47,144 nt of DNA from positions 1 to 47,144 of the forward strand of contig NZ_JABBJN010000048.1 in the NCBI RefSeq assembly GCF_012928505.1. The letters run 5' to 3'. The position numbers and the translations under genes are program-made. Of the stretch, positions 28,714 to 37,295 are shown in pieces. The notes under the pieces were generated by a model. It was not told the DNA's origin. It saw only the letters and a list, made by a program, of their open reading frames with translations, and did not search any database. Source of the DNA: Achromobacter sp. Bel (GTDB lineage: Bacteria > Pseudomonadota > Gammaproteobacteria > Burkholderiales > Burkholderiaceae_B). Each line of letters starts with the position of its first letter. Position 1 is the stretch's first letter.

Positions 28714-29571
28714 TCAGGCTTGCAACGCGCGCGCCATGTCCACGCTGGTGCGTTCCTGTACGCCCAGGTCGCGCATGCGCTGCAGGAAGACGGATTGCGC
28801 ATCGGCGAATCCGGCGACGGGGCTCATGCAATCGGTCAACAGCACCACGCGCGACAGGTTGCCGCCGGGCAGGTGTTCCGCCAGATGCTCCATCGTGGCT
28901 TTCACGCAATGGCTGCCGGCTTCTCCGGCGATGAGGATAAGTTCGGCGCGGTCCAACGAATCGACCAGATTCCGGTTGAGCTGGCTGCGCGGGTCGTCGG
29001 GATCCGGCACTTCGGCCATCAAGGCGCTGTAGTGCTCGGTCCAGGGGTTGGCGCCCTTGGGCACCTTGCGCACGATGAACTGGCCAGCGTCTTCCCATCG
29101 GCTGTAGGCCGCGCGCACATCAGCGTGCACATTGTGGCCCCAGGTGCCGATTTCGCAATGCACGGGCCACACCATCAGGGTGTAGCGGCCACGCGCTTCC
29201 AGTTCTTCCAGATACGACCGGGTGCGGGGCAGGTCGTCGGCATGCCGGGGCTGGAAATCGCCCGCGTGCAGCTGCGCGGCGGTGATCGGTGTGAACGGCG
29301 CGACAGGCTGGTCGTCACCGGTGCGCCAGAACGTGGGATGGGCGATGTCCAGCCGATGGTGCGAGTCCAGCGTCACCGTGATGGACGTCAGCACCGATGC
29401 GGTGGCGTCGATAAAGCGCGCCAGCCGTTGCATGTCTGCATGTGCGCCCGCCACCGGCAGCGCGGGCCGCGTGATGTCCCCGGTGAGCGGATCCGTGGGC
29501 AAGTAGGCCTCGGGCAAATCGCAGAAATCGTTCTGCGGGTCAATGATCAAGAGATGGATTGAACGCGGCAT
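28714..29571 (-). CDS. Isochorismatase-family cysteine hydrolase (nicotinamidase-like)
   Basis: A 285-residue cysteine hydrolase of the isochorismatase superfamily. The catalytic Asp is in LLIIDPQNDFC (residue 11), a Lys lies in the FIVRKVPKGANP segment, and the nucleophile Cys is in AGEAGSHCVKATMEHL. At 285 residues it is longer than nicotinamidases of about 210. It may act on nicotinamide or another amide; specificity is not evident. The start ATG 29571 is the only one placed directly before the core strand. It lies 53 bp downstream of a small membrane protein gene, so both are probably expressed from the TetR-2-controlled promoter. Confidence 0.85.
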   Translation of the reverse strand: MPRSIHLLIIDPQNDFCDLPEAYLPTDPLTGDITRPALPVAGAHADMQRLARFIDATASVLTSITVTLDSHHRLDIAHPTFWRTGDDQPVAPFTPITAAQLHAGDFQPRHADDLPRTRSYLEELEARGRYTLMVWPVHCEIGTWGHNVHADVRAAYSRWEDAGQFIVRKVPKGANPWTEHYSALMAEVPDPDDPRSQLNRNLVDSLDRAELILIAGEAGSHCVKATMEHLAEHLPGGNLSRVVLLTDCMSPVAGFADAQSVFLQRMRDLGVQERTSVDMARALQA

Positions 29572-29624
29572 GACGGGATTCGCTAGGGATATCCCGGAAT
29601 ATAGACCGGGACGCGCGGTATCCA

Positions 29625-29738
29625 CTAGAACAGCACCAGATGTTCGGCGCAATCGGGAAGCTGCCGAAGCAGCGCGCGCCATTGCCGCCATAGGTGCGCC
29701 ACCAAGCCGGCGGCGATGACTGCGATCAGAATCCACAT
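29625..29738 (-). CDS. Small single-pass membrane protein, 37 residues
   Basis: A short reading frame with an ideal ribosome site: AAGGAA (29745-29750) six bases before the ATG. The product begins MWILIAVIAAGLVAHLW, one membrane helix, followed by a basic amphipathic stretch (RQWRALLRQL) and a short tail. It lies between TetR-2 and the hydrolase, all on the minus strand, and 20 bp downstream of a TetR-2 operator. No family recognised; the role, perhaps with the hydrolase, is inferred from position only. Confidence 0.6.
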   Translation of the reverse strand: MWILIAVIAAGLVAHLWRQWRALLRQLPDCAEHLVLF

Positions 29739-29758
29739 GGCAGGTTCCTTGCTTGTTA

Positions 29759-29776
29759 TTCGCACGGTCGTGCGAA
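29759..29776. promoter_or_regulatory. TetR-2 operator upstream of the small membrane protein
   Basis: TTCGCAC-GGTC-GTGCGAA, an 18-bp near-perfect palindrome. It matches the element before tetR-2 (TTAGCAC-GACT-GTGCGAA), so it is probably bound by TetR-2 and controls the small protein and hydrolase. Confidence 0.7.
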
Positions 29777-29786
29777 ATTAGGGAAT

Positions 29787-29809
29787 GAAAACGCCGGCAC
29801 GAGCCGGCG
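29787..29809 (-). terminator. Terminator of tetR-2
   Basis: CGCCGGC/GCCGGCG with a 4-base loop, followed on the minus strand by TTTTC. It separates tetR-2 from the operator-controlled small-protein unit. Confidence 0.75.
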
Positions 29810-29819
29810 AGGGGGCGGG

Positions 29820-30437
29820 TTATTCCAGGTAGGTGAAGCTGCGATAGGTTGAGATCAGCCGGTCGTAGGCGGCGCGCACACGCGTGGGCGCTTTCGGATC
29901 GCGCAGGAAGCGGGCGTCGTGCATCAGGCCGATCATCAAGCTGTAGATTTCGAACACGAGCTGTTCGGGGTCGGTGTCCGGCCGCAAATGGCCCGCTTCC
30001 AGTGCCTGCGTGACCGTGCGTACCATGGCCGCGCGCCACCGCCGCAAATTGCTTTCCAGCACCGTGCGCAGCGGCGACTCCACGTCGTCGTATTCGAAGG
30101 CGCCGGCCACATAGATGCAGCCGGTCAGCATTTCGACGTTGCTGGCGCGCTCGACCCACAGCGAGACCAGCGCATTCATGCGGGGCAAGCCGCGGGGATA
30201 GGCCATGGCCGGCGTGAAGACGGCGGCCACGAAGCGGCGGTCGTATTCGTCCAGCACCGCTTGCTGTAAGGCTTCCAGCGACCCCACGCGCGAGAACACC
30301 CCGCTTTTGCTGATGCCCAGATGCCGTGCGACCTGGCCGAGCGACAGGCTTTCAATGCCTTGGGCAGCGGCCATGTCCACGGCCGCGTCCACAATGGCCG
30401 CGAAAGTCAGTTCGCTTTTTTCGGTTTTGGCAGTCAT
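29820..30437 (-). CDS. TetR-family regulator TetR-2
   Basis: A 205-residue TetR regulator with DNA-binding domain LTFAAIVDAAVDMAAAQGIE, then LGQVARHLGISKSGVFSRVG, followed by an all-helical ligand domain. It resembles the YxaF/LmrA-like group with the SKSGVFSR recognition helix. Operators of the form TTMGCAC-N4-GTGCGAA stand 10 bp before its start and upstream of the next minus-strand unit, so it probably represses itself, the small membrane protein and the cysteine hydrolase. The inducing ligand is unknown. Confidence 0.9.
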   Translation of the reverse strand: MTAKTEKSELTFAAIVDAAVDMAAAQGIESLSLGQVARHLGISKSGVFSRVGSLEALQQAVLDEYDRRFVAAVFTPAMAYPRGLPRMNALVSLWVERASNVEMLTGCIYVAGAFEYDDVESPLRTVLESNLRRWRAAMVRTVTQALEAGHLRPDTDPEQLVFEIYSLMIGLMHDARFLRDPKAPTRVRAAYDRLISTYRSFTYLE

Positions 30438-30447
30438 GCCGGCAAAT

Positions 30448-30465
30448 TTAGCACGACTGTGCGAA
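30448..30465. promoter_or_regulatory. TetR-2 autoregulatory operator
   Basis: TTAGCAC-GACT-GTGCGAA, ending 10 bp before the tetR-2 start. Its right arm GTGCGAA is identical to the other copy and the left arm differs at one base. Confidence 0.7.
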
Positions 30466-30522
30466 AAAAAGGGGTTTTATCTCGCCGGGCGGCGTCGGCG
30501 CCCGAAGCCGCGGCGGCCGGAC

Positions 30523-30550
30523 AAAAAAAGGACCGCCACAGGGGCGGTCC
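30523..30550 (-). terminator. Rho-independent terminator of glcB
   Basis: GGACCGCC/GGCGGTCC with a 5-base loop; on the minus strand it is followed by seven T. It sits 30 bp past the glcB stop. Confidence 0.9.
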
Positions 30551-30579
30551 GGGTTCGATCGCGCGAGCGGGCGGCGCGG

Positions 30580-32751
30580 TCAGACGGCGTTCTTGAACTG
30601 CAGGCGGTACTTGTGCAGCAACGGTTCGGTGTAGCCGTTGGGCTGCGTCAAGCCTTCGAACACCAGCGCGCACGCCGCCTGGAACGCCAGCGACGTATCG
30701 AAGTGGCCGGCCATGGGCTGATAGGCCGCGTCGCCGGCGTTCTGGCCGTCGACCACCTTCGCCATGCGCTTGAACGTCTCCATGACCTGGTCCTGGTTGG
30801 TCACGCCGTGACGCAGCCAGTTGGCGATGTGCTGGCTGGAAATGCGCAGCGTGGCGCGGTCTTCCATCAGGCCCACGTTGTGGATGTCCGGCACCTTCGA
30901 GCAGCCCACGCCCTGATCGACCCAGCGCACCACGTAGCCCAGGATCCCCTGGACGTTGTTGTCCAGTTCCTGCTGGATGTCGGCGGCGGACCACTTGGAG
31001 GGATCGCCGACCGGCACGGTCAGCAGGCCGCTCAGCAGATCGTCGCGGACGTCGGCGAGCTTGGTGCGTTCCAGTTCCTTCTGAACCGCCTGCACGTCGA
31101 CCTGGTGATAGTGCAGCGCGTGCAGCGTGGCGGCGGTAGGCGAGGGCACCCAGGCGGTGTTGGCGCCGGCCTTGGGATGCGCGATCTTCTGTTCCAGCAT
31201 CGCGGCCATCAGGTCCGGCATGGCCCACATGCCCTTGCCGATCTGGGCACGGCCGCGCAGGCCCGTATCCAGGCCGACCAGCACGTTGTTGCGTTCGTAG
31301 GCGGTGATCCAGGCGGTGGACTTCATGTCGCCCTTGCGCAGCATCGGTCCGGCTTCCATGCTGGAGTGCATTTCGTCGCCAGTGCGGTCCAGGAACCCCG
31401 TGTTGATGAAGGCCACGCGCGACGCGGCTGCGCCGATGCACGCTTTCAGGTTGATGCTGGTGCGGCGTTCCTCGTCCATGATGCCCATCTTCAAGGTGTT
31501 GCGCGGCACCTTGATCAGGTCTTCGACGCGGTCGAAGAGTTCGTTGGCGAACGCGGCTTCAACAGGGCCGTGCATCTTGGGCTTCACGATGTAGACGGAG
31601 CCGGTGCGCGAATTCAGTTTGTGCTTGCGGTCTTGCAGCGCGGCCAGGCTGGTGACCACGGCGTCCAGGATGCCTTCGGGAATTTCAAGGCCGTCGCGGT
31701 CCAGGATGGCCGGGTTGGTCATCAGGTGGCCCACGTTGCGCACGAACATCAGTGAACGGCCGTGCAAGGTCAGCGACGACCCGTCGGGGCGCGTGTAGAC
31801 GCGGTCGGCGTTGAGCTTGCGGGTGAAGGTCTTGCCGCCCTTGGTGACGGCTTCGGTCAGGTCGCCCTTCATCAGGCCCAGCCAATTGCGGTAGATGTGG
31901 ACCTTGTCGTCCGCATCGACGGCGGCGACCGAGTCCTCGCAGTCCATGATGGTGGTCAGCGCCGCTTCGACCAGCACGTCCTTGACGCCGGCGGCGTCCG
32001 TGCTGCCGATGGCATTGGCGCGGTCGATCTGGATTTCGAAATGCAGCCCGTTGTTCTTCAGCAGGAGGGCGACGGGGGCGGATGCGTCGCCCTGGTAGCC
32101 GGCGAATTGCGCGCCGGACTTCAGGCCGGTGGCGCCGTTGGCCAGCGCCACGCGCAACTGGCCGCCCTCGACCGTGTAGCCGCGGGCGTCGGCGTGCGAA
32201 CCTTGCTCCAGCGGGGCGGCGGCATCCAGGAAAGCGCGAGCGCGGGCGATGACGGCCGCACCGCGTTCAGGGTTGTAGCCCTTGCCGGTATCGCCGGGCG
32301 TGGCGGGAATGGCGTCGGTGCCGTAGAGCGCGTCGTACAGGCTGCCCCAACGGGCGTTGGCGGCGTTCAGCGCGTAGCGCGAATTCGACATCGGCACGAC
32401 CAGTTGCGGGCCGGCCTGCAGCGAGATCTCGGTATCGACGTTGTCGGTCGTGGCTTGCACGCTGGCCGGTTGCGGCAGCAGGTAGCCGATGCCTTCCAGG
32501 AATTTGCGGTAGGCGGCGGGGTCGGCGATGGGGCCGGGATGGGCGCGGTGCCAGGCGTCGAGTTCGGCTTGCAGGCGGTCGCGTTCGGCCAGCAGTGCGC
32601 GGTTCTTGGGGGCCAGGTCGTGTACCAGGGCCGCAAAGCCTTGCCAGAAGCCGTCGGCATCCAGGCCGGTGCCGGGCAGGGCTTCCTGTTCGATGAATTG
32701 GTTGAGATTGGCCGCCACTTGCAGGCCGTGGTGCTGGATGCGTTGAGTCAT
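30580..32751 (-). CDS. glcB: Malate synthase G
   Basis: Condenses glyoxylate and acetyl-CoA to malate, feeding glycolate/glyoxylate carbon into the TCA cycle. The product from ATG 32751 is 723 residues, the same length as E. coli GlcB. Family segments include [18 protein letters not shown] (metal/glyoxylate region), [49 protein letters not shown] and [17 protein letters not shown]. The frame stays open to 32889, but that part is not malate-synthase-like. A GlcC-like GntR regulator is divergent, 240 bp away, with shared operators. Confidence 0.97.
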   Translation of the reverse strand: MTQRIQHHGLQVAANLNQFIEQEALPGTGLDADGFWQGFAALVHDLAPKNRALLAERDRLQAELDAWHRAHPGPIADPAAYRKFLEGIGYLLPQPASVQATTDNVDTEISLQAGPQLVVPMSNSRYALNAANARWGSLYDALYGTDAIPATPGDTGKGYNPERGAAVIARARAFLDAAAPLEQGSHADARGYTVEGGQLRVALANGATGLKSGAQFAGYQGDASAPVALLLKNNGLHFEIQIDRANAIGSTDAAGVKDVLVEAALTTIMDCEDSVAAVDADDKVHIYRNWLGLMKGDLTEAVTKGGKTFTRKLNADRVYTRPDGSSLTLHGRSLMFVRNVGHLMTNPAILDRDGLEIPEGILDAVVTSLAALQDRKHKLNSRTGSVYIVKPKMHGPVEAAFANELFDRVEDLIKVPRNTLKMGIMDEERRTSINLKACIGAAASRVAFINTGFLDRTGDEMHSSMEAGPMLRKGDMKSTAWITAYERNNVLVGLDTGLRGRAQIGKGMWAMPDLMAAMLEQKIAHPKAGANTAWVPSPTAATLHALHYHQVDVQAVQKELERTKLADVRDDLLSGLLTVPVGDPSKWSAADIQQELDNNVQGILGYVVRWVDQGVGCSKVPDIHNVGLMEDRATLRISSQHIANWLRHGVTNQDQVMETFKRMAKVVDGQNAGDAAYQPMAGHFDTSLAFQAACALVFEGLTQPNGYTEPLLHKYRLQFKNAV

Positions 32752-32854
32752 GCGGATCTCTAGCGGTAAGAAGGGCTGGCCGGCGCCGGGCGCCGGGCGA
32801 ATCTGTCCTGACATCATCGTTCGCACCTGCGGCAATGTCCATATCAAAACCAGC

Positions 32855-32865
32855 TGGTCATACCA
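32855..32865. promoter_or_regulatory. GntR/FadR-type operator near glcB
   Basis: TGGTCATACCA, within the perfect dyad CTGGT-CAT-ACCAG (32854-32866). It fits the TGGTNNNACCA pattern of FadR-subfamily regulators and lies 104 bp upstream of glcB. Confidence 0.7.
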
Positions 32866-32963
32866 GTTTATTTTCTCGCTGCCAGACAAAGCCGTTATTT
32901 TTATGGTTTTATATCAGCAACTTACAGTGATGCGGCCAAGCGACTCGAACCGGGAAGAAGGCT

Positions 32964-32974
32964 TGGTCATACCA
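32964..32974. promoter_or_regulatory. GntR/FadR-type operator before the regulator gene
   Basis: The identical 11-mer TGGTCATACCA, 17 bp before the regulator start and 109 bp (about ten helical turns) from the first copy. It suggests autoregulation and possibly looping. Confidence 0.7.
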
Positions 32975-32991
32975 CTGGTCCCGGAGACTGC

Positions 32992-33756
32992 ATGTACGCG
33001 GAAACAGAAGAGAAACCCCGCCAGGTGGCGGACGAGGTGGCCGAACGGATCGAGCGCCTGATCCTGGACGGTGTCCTCAAGGCGGGACAGGCGCTGCCGT
33101 CCGAGCGGCGCCTGACCGAAAAACTGGGCGTGTCGCGCACGGCGCTGCGCGAAGGGCTCAAGCTGCTGCGGGCGCGGGAGATCATCCATACCGCGCAGGG
33201 CAAGGGGTCGTTCGTCGCGCATATTTCGAAGGTGGACGCCGGGCCGCTGATGCACCTGTTCAACTCGCAGCCGCGCACCCTGTACGACCTGCTGGAAGTG
33301 CGTTCCCTGCTGGAGGCGGAATCGGCCCGGCTGGCGGCCATCCGCGGCACCGAGGCCGATTTCATCCTGATCCGCCGCCGCTACGAAGAGATGGTCGGCG
33401 CGCAAGGCACGGCCACCGACACGGCCACGCACGCGCATCTGGATCACGCGTTTCACCTGGCCATCTGCGAGGCCTCGCACAATCCCGTGCTGGTGCATAC
33501 GCTGCAATCATTGACGGACCTGTTGCTGGGGTCGGTGTTCGCGTGCGTGAACAACCTTTACCACCGCGAACCCGAAAAACGCCAGATCGACCGCCAGCAC
33601 ACGCGCCTGTTCAATGCGGTGACGGGCCGGCAGCCCGAATTGGCGCGCAAGGCCGCGGCCGATCATGTGGACAGCGTGCGCCAAAGCCTGGCCGAGATCG
33701 AACAGGAAGAGCAGCGCCTGGTGCGCGCGACGCTGCGTCTGGAGGGCTGGACGTAG
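32992..33756 (+). CDS. glcC: FadR-subfamily GntR regulator, GlcC-like
   Basis: A 254-residue GntR regulator. The N-terminal winged helix (EVAERIERLILDGVLKAGQ, then LPSERRLTEKLGVSRTALREG) is followed by an FCD ligand domain with its metal-site histidines (DHAFHLAICEASHN and ADHVDSVRQ). E. coli GlcC responds to glycolate and activates the glc operon. Here it is divergent from glcB alone, since no glcDEF is present in the window. CGGAG (32981-32985) is the ribosome site. The GlcC assignment rests on FadR type plus the glcB neighbour. Confidence 0.82.
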   Translation: MYAETEEKPRQVADEVAERIERLILDGVLKAGQALPSERRLTEKLGVSRTALREGLKLLRAREIIHTAQGKGSFVAHISKVDAGPLMHLFNSQPRTLYDLLEVRSLLEAESARLAAIRGTEADFILIRRRYEEMVGAQGTATDTATHAHLDHAFHLAICEASHNPVLVHTLQSLTDLLLGSVFACVNNLYHREPEKRQIDRQHTRLFNAVTGRQPELARKAAADHVDSVRQSLAEIEQEEQRLVRATLRLEGWT

Positions 33757-33787
33757 CGCCGCGCCGCGGCGGCAAACCCGCCGGCGC

Positions 33788-34906
33788 TTAACGGTCGGCG
33801 GTGGCGCAGCCGGCCAAGGCCAGCGGCTTGCCCGCGTAGATGCGGCCGAAGCGATTGTTCAGCAGGGCGTCCAGGTCGATGGCTTCCTGGCCCACGAAAC
33901 CCTGCTGCGGCAGCGCGCCTTGCGCCACCAGGTCCAGCGCGGCGCAGATGCCCGCGGCCGTCGACAGCTGGATGGCGCTCAGGCGGTGGCCGTCCACGTC
34001 CGTGCCGAACACGCGGATCGGATAGGACTCTTCTTCCAGGCGGCCGTGGCGGTGGCCCGACGCCGAGGCCTGGATCACGATCACGTCCTGTTCGGTGGTG
34101 GGAATGGCCGACTCGAAAATGTCCTTGAGCAGATCGCGGCGGTCGCGCAGACGCAGATCATTGAGCAGCAGCTTCATGATGTTGCAGTGGCCGGGATAGC
34201 GCACCGATTTGTAGTCCACGTTGCGTGCGCGCCCCAGCAGCGTGGCGGGCAGCGTGCCCAGGCCGCCGGAGGTATTGAAAGCCTCGTATTCGACGCCGTC
34301 CAGCGCGAACGTCTCATAGCCTTCCAGCGCCGGCACGCTGGTCAGTTGCCCGTCGACGATGGCCTCGCAAGGGTTGCAGTATTCGTTGATCAGCCCTTCC
34401 GTGCTCCACGTGAGGTTGTAGCGCAGGCTGTTGGACGGATAACGCGGCAGGGCGCCGACGCGCATGCGCAAATCCAGCAGCGTGTCGAAGCGTCGCGCCA
34501 GTGCGTTGCCGACGATGCCGATGAAGCCGGGGGCCAGCCCGCACTGCGGCATCAACACGCTGCGCGCGTTTTCAGCCAGCGCCTGGATGGCATGGGTGCT
34601 GGCGACGTCTTCGGTCAGGTCGAAGTAGTGCACGCCGGCCCGCGCGCACAAGCCGGCTACCGCGGTCGCCCGATGGAACGGCAGGGCGTTGACGACCGCA
34701 TAGGCGCCTTCGATAGCGCGCGCCACCGAGGCGTCATCGCTGATCTGGCGCGTCTCGCAACCCAGTTCGGCCAGGACGGCCAGGCGGGCGGGATCCTGAT
34801 CGGCAACCCGCACGGAATAGTCGCCGCTGCGCTCCAGCATCAGCGCGATAGCGAAACCGATTTTTCCGGCGCCCAGCAGAACGATGGGACGGTTGAGGGT
34901 GGACAT
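33788..34906 (-). CDS. Saccharopine dehydrogenase-family protein, lysine 6-dehydrogenase-like
   Basis: A 372-residue oxidoreductase with an N-terminal Rossmann fold (IVLLGAGKIGFAIALML) and a C-terminal catalytic domain with CGLAPGFIGIVGNAL, STEGLINEYCNP, AFNTSGGLGTLP and YKSVRYPGH. These segments align, from memory, with the L-lysine 6-dehydrogenase of Geobacillus (for example EGLLDHYTDP, AFHTSGGTSTL, YKTIRYRGH). That enzyme oxidatively deaminates lysine to the semialdehyde/piperideine carboxylate. Substrate identity is inferred. The upstream region carries tandem 21-bp repeats, and its stop converges closely on the GntR regulator. Confidence 0.8.
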   Translation of the reverse strand: MSTLNRPIVLLGAGKIGFAIALMLERSGDYSVRVADQDPARLAVLAELGCETRQISDDASVARAIEGAYAVVNALPFHRATAVAGLCARAGVHYFDLTEDVASTHAIQALAENARSVLMPQCGLAPGFIGIVGNALARRFDTLLDLRMRVGALPRYPSNSLRYNLTWSTEGLINEYCNPCEAIVDGQLTSVPALEGYETFALDGVEYEAFNTSGGLGTLPATLLGRARNVDYKSVRYPGHCNIMKLLLNDLRLRDRRDLLKDIFESAIPTTEQDVIVIQASASGHRHGRLEEESYPIRVFGTDVDGHRLSAIQLSTAAGICAALDLVAQGALPQQGFVGQEAIDLDALLNNRFGRIYAGKPLALAGCATADR

Positions 34907-34984
34907 GGTGCGACTCCTGCAAAGAGGGGGGATGGGTTGGCCTCATCCTATGCGGGAGTGCTGTCGATTTGTAGATTCGAAAGT

Positions 34985-35047
34985 GTCGTAACGGCTTAAA
35001 TTAACGTCGTTATGACTTAATTTGACGTTGAAACGTCAAAAATAAAG
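34985..35047. repeat. Three tandem 21-bp repeats upstream of the lysine dehydrogenase-like gene
   Basis: Units at 34985-35005, 35006-35026 and 35027-35047. The first two share the core GTCGTWAYGRCTTAAWTT; the third matches unit 1 at 14 of 21 positions. A perfect 20-bp dyad, 9-bp arms TTTGACGTT/AACGTCAAA, spans 35021-35040. The period of two helical turns suits cooperative regulator binding. Confidence 0.6.
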
Positions 35048-35077
35048 CCCCTCGGCTTGTGGCCGAAGGGCTTTTAG
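35041..35077 (-). terminator. Terminator of DUF4148 gene 3
   Basis: AGCCCCTCGGC (35046-35056) pairs with GGCCGAAGGGCT (35061-35072); on the minus strand a T-rich run follows. It overlaps the third repeat unit of the adjacent region. Confidence 0.75.
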
Positions 35078-35109
35078 GGGCGATCACAGGGCCTTTTCAG
35101 GCCGGGTGA

Positions 35110-35502
35110 TCAGCTGCCCATGGGGGGGTAGTCCATGTTGCCGAAGGTGACCAGGCCTTCTGCCTTGGCTTGAGCCAGTTGCGATTGCACTTGGGCACGG
35201 GTCAGCGACGTGGCGGTTTCAGCGGTGGCGACGGGCGGGTAGTCCAGATTGCCGAAGGTGACTTCGCCGGCGGTCTTGGCCTGGGCCAGTTCAGCTTGCA
35301 CTTGTTGCGAGGTCAGGCTGGACTTCTGGGCGATGGCGGCGGGGTAGCCTTCTTCACCGAACGTGTATTGGCCCGAAACCTTGGCTTGTTGCAGTTCGGC
35401 TTGAACCTGGGCGCGCGTCGGGCCTTGGTCGGCTTCAGCGGCTTGAGCGCCGGCAGCCAGGACGGACATGGACAGCATCAATGCGGTAGCAAGGGTTTTC
35501 AT
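35110..35502 (-). CDS. DUF4148 family secreted protein, three-repeat form
   Basis: A 130-residue protein with a signal peptide (KTLATALMLSMSVLAAGAQA) and three DUF4148-like units, each TxxQVQxELxQAKxxGxxTFG followed by EEGYP, NLDYPP or NMDYPP. It is a longer paralogue of the pair at 27.2-27.9 kb. I set the start at ATG 35502, where GGAGGT lies five bases upstream; the open frame above it is not signal-like. It has its own terminator. The TAYCTA-N4-TAGRTA operator is not found upstream, so it is probably regulated differently. Confidence 0.85.
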   Translation of the reverse strand: MKTLATALMLSMSVLAAGAQAAEADQGPTRAQVQAELQQAKVSGQYTFGEEGYPAAIAQKSSLTSQQVQAELAQAKTAGEVTFGNLDYPPVATAETATSLTRAQVQSQLAQAKAEGLVTFGNMDYPPMGS

Positions 35503-35823
35503 AGCAGACCTCCGGTGTCTTGTGAGCTTGGGATCCGAACCTCTGGCCTCATTGCTGGGGGTTCGCTTGCTGTGTCCCGATGAGATGCATTCTGTGCTCA
35601 AACAACCCTGGGATAAACCCTTATTACCTGAAAACATCTTTCCAAAATCCGCACTAATCGATTTCGATTCTTCCAAATGACACCATAGGTGGCGATATTT
35701 CCATTTGATGACGCAATAGATGGTGGTCCGGGCGGGGAGGCGGGACGGCGTTGAGGGGCGCAAAAAGACGCAGCCCCGGGACGGGCCCGGGGCTGGCAGG
35801 GAAAAGGACTTGCGGTGCCGGCG
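35503..35823. other. Gap between DUF4148 gene 3 and the DUF1090 gene
   Basis: 321 bp with no credible gene. The A+T-rich middle (35580-35720), with CAAATG...CATTTG inverted arms around 35676-35709 and a CACC-ATA-GGTG dyad, probably holds the minus-strand promoter of the DUF4148 gene. Confidence 0.5.
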
Positions 35824-36225
35824 TTAGCGGTTCAGTTCAACCAGCGCGGCGTTGTATTCGGATTGGGCTTCTTCCAGCTTGCGTTGCGCCTTGTCGATCT
35901 TGTCCTGCTTGCCCTTGGCGCGCGCTTCCTTCAGTTCCTGCTCGCGTTCGGATACCTTGGATTGCTTGTCCCGCACGTCCGCCTCGCGCTGCGATTGCAG
36001 GCGGCTGTCGGTGCAATGCGCCTTGGCTTCGGCCAGGGCCTTGCGCAGGCCGGCCTCGCGGCGGGTGTTGTTCTGCGCCTGGGCGGCGGCGATGTCGTTT
36101 TCAATCTCGCAGAACTTGGCCGCGCAACCGCGCTGGGCCGAGCAGTCGGTGGCGGCGTGCGCGGGCAGTACGCCGAACAGGGCGCATGCGGCGGCGGCTG
36201 CCAGGGATTTGATGAACGCAGGCAT
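35824..36225 (-). CDS. DUF1090 family periplasmic protein
   Basis: A 133-residue protein with a signal peptide (IKSLAAAAACALFGVLPAHA) and a mature Cys-containing head (DCSAQRGCAAKFCEIENDIA). A long charged coiled-coil-like helix (KVSEREQELKEARAKGKQDK...) follows. This is the DUF1090/YqjC pattern; E. coli YqjC is an uncharacterised periplasmic protein. I set the start at ATG 36225, preceded by a GGAG-containing stretch; the frame stays open far upstream through ubiA, antisense-like in content. Function unknown. Confidence 0.85.
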   Translation of the reverse strand: MPAFIKSLAAAAACALFGVLPAHAATDCSAQRGCAAKFCEIENDIAAAQAQNNTRREAGLRKALAEAKAHCTDSRLQSQREADVRDKQSKVSEREQELKEARAKGKQDKIDKAQRKLEEAQSEYNAALVELNR

Positions 36226-36323
36226 GCGGGGTCTCCGTAAGCGTGGTGGGACACCATGATCGCGCGATCCGGCGTCGCCGGCAATGCGCGGGGTCAATAG
36301 CCCCGCGCCACCGGCATGCGGAG

Positions 36324-37250
36324 TCAGCGGATCAGCGTGCCGGCCAACGCGGCCGCCACCAGCAGCGCGCCCAGCCAGAGGTTGGCGCGGAACAGCATGA
36401 AATTGCGGTCGGGGCGCTGGATGTCGAACACTTTCAACTGCCACGCCAGATGCACCGCAACGGCGGCCATGCCGACCTGATACGCCCACGACAAGCCCAT
36501 GGCGTGGCCGCCCCAGGCCCACAGCAGAACGGTGGCGACGTAGAAGCCGCCGATCCACAGCTTGCCCTGGTCGCCAAAGCGCATGGCGGTGGAATGCAGG
36601 CCCAGGCTGCGGTCGTCGCGCACGTCGACATAGGCATAGATGCTGTCGTAGCCCACCTGCCAGAGCACCGCGCCCAGCCACATGGCGACGGCGGCCAGCG
36701 GCACGTGGTTCTGCGTATCGGACCAGGCCATGAGCATGCCCCAGTTGAAGCAGATGCCCAGCACCACCTGCGGCCAGTATGTGACGCGCTTGCACAGCGG
36801 GTAGATGAAGACGAAGGGCAGCACGGCCACGGCCAGCCAGCGGCTCATCTCGTTCAGAAAGAACAGCAGCGAACCGCAGACCAGCAACTGGCCCAGCAGG
36901 AACCACACGGCGTTCTTCATCGTCAGCTGGCCGCTGGTCAACGGGCGAAAGCGTGTGCGTTCGACGTGCTTGTCGAAGTTGCGGTCGCACATGTCGTTGA
37001 CCGTGCAGCCGATTCCGCGCATCAGCAGGGCGCCCAGCGAGAAGACGATCAGCCGCCGCAGGTCGGGCAGGCCGCCCGCGCTCTGGACCAGCGCGGCGAT
37101 GGCCGGCAGCAGGGTCAGCCACGTGCCGATGGGGCGGTCCAGGCGGCACAGGCGGGCGTAGGGCCGCCACGATTTGGGCAGCCAGCGTTCGACCCAGTCG
37201 GTGAAGACGATGTCGCTTAAGTCGACGGGAGATTGTTGCGGAGCGCTCAC
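36324..37250 (-). CDS. ubiA: 4-hydroxybenzoate polyprenyltransferase
   Basis: UbiA prenylates 4-hydroxybenzoate, the first membrane step of ubiquinone synthesis. The 308-residue integral membrane protein has about eight or nine helices and both Asp-rich Mg-diphosphate motifs: N85-D-x-x-D89-x-x-x-D93 (NDMCDRNFD) and DVRDDRSLG further on. The start is uncertain: I use GTG 37250 (V-SAPQQSPVD); a GTG two codons earlier is also possible. The first ATG (37328) lies beyond a terminator hairpin and is unlikely. Confidence 0.93.
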   Translation of the reverse strand: MSAPQQSPVDLSDIVFTDWVERWLPKSWRPYARLCRLDRPIGTWLTLLPAIAALVQSAGGLPDLRRLIVFSLGALLMRGIGCTVNDMCDRNFDKHVERTRFRPLTSGQLTMKNAVWFLLGQLLVCGSLLFFLNEMSRWLAVAVLPFVFIYPLCKRVTYWPQVVLGICFNWGMLMAWSDTQNHVPLAAVAMWLGAVLWQVGYDSIYAYVDVRDDRSLGLHSTAMRFGDQGKLWIGGFYVATVLLWAWGGHAMGLSWAYQVGMAAVAVHLAWQLKVFDIQRPDRNFMLFRANLWLGALLVAAALAGTLIR

Positions 37251-37295
37251 TGTCACGGTCGGAAAATGGTGGGGAAAGCCGACAGCATAAAACAA

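Noticed and set aside
35676..35709. CACC-ATA-GGTG dyad near DUF4148 gene 3 as a fifth TetR-1 operator
   Set aside because: It lacks the CTA-N4-TAG core shared by the four real copies and has a different spacer.
35503..35763. N-terminal extension of the third DUF4148 protein
   Set aside because: The ATG at 35502 has a perfect ribosome site and begins a standard signal peptide; the upstream codons are not conserved-looking.
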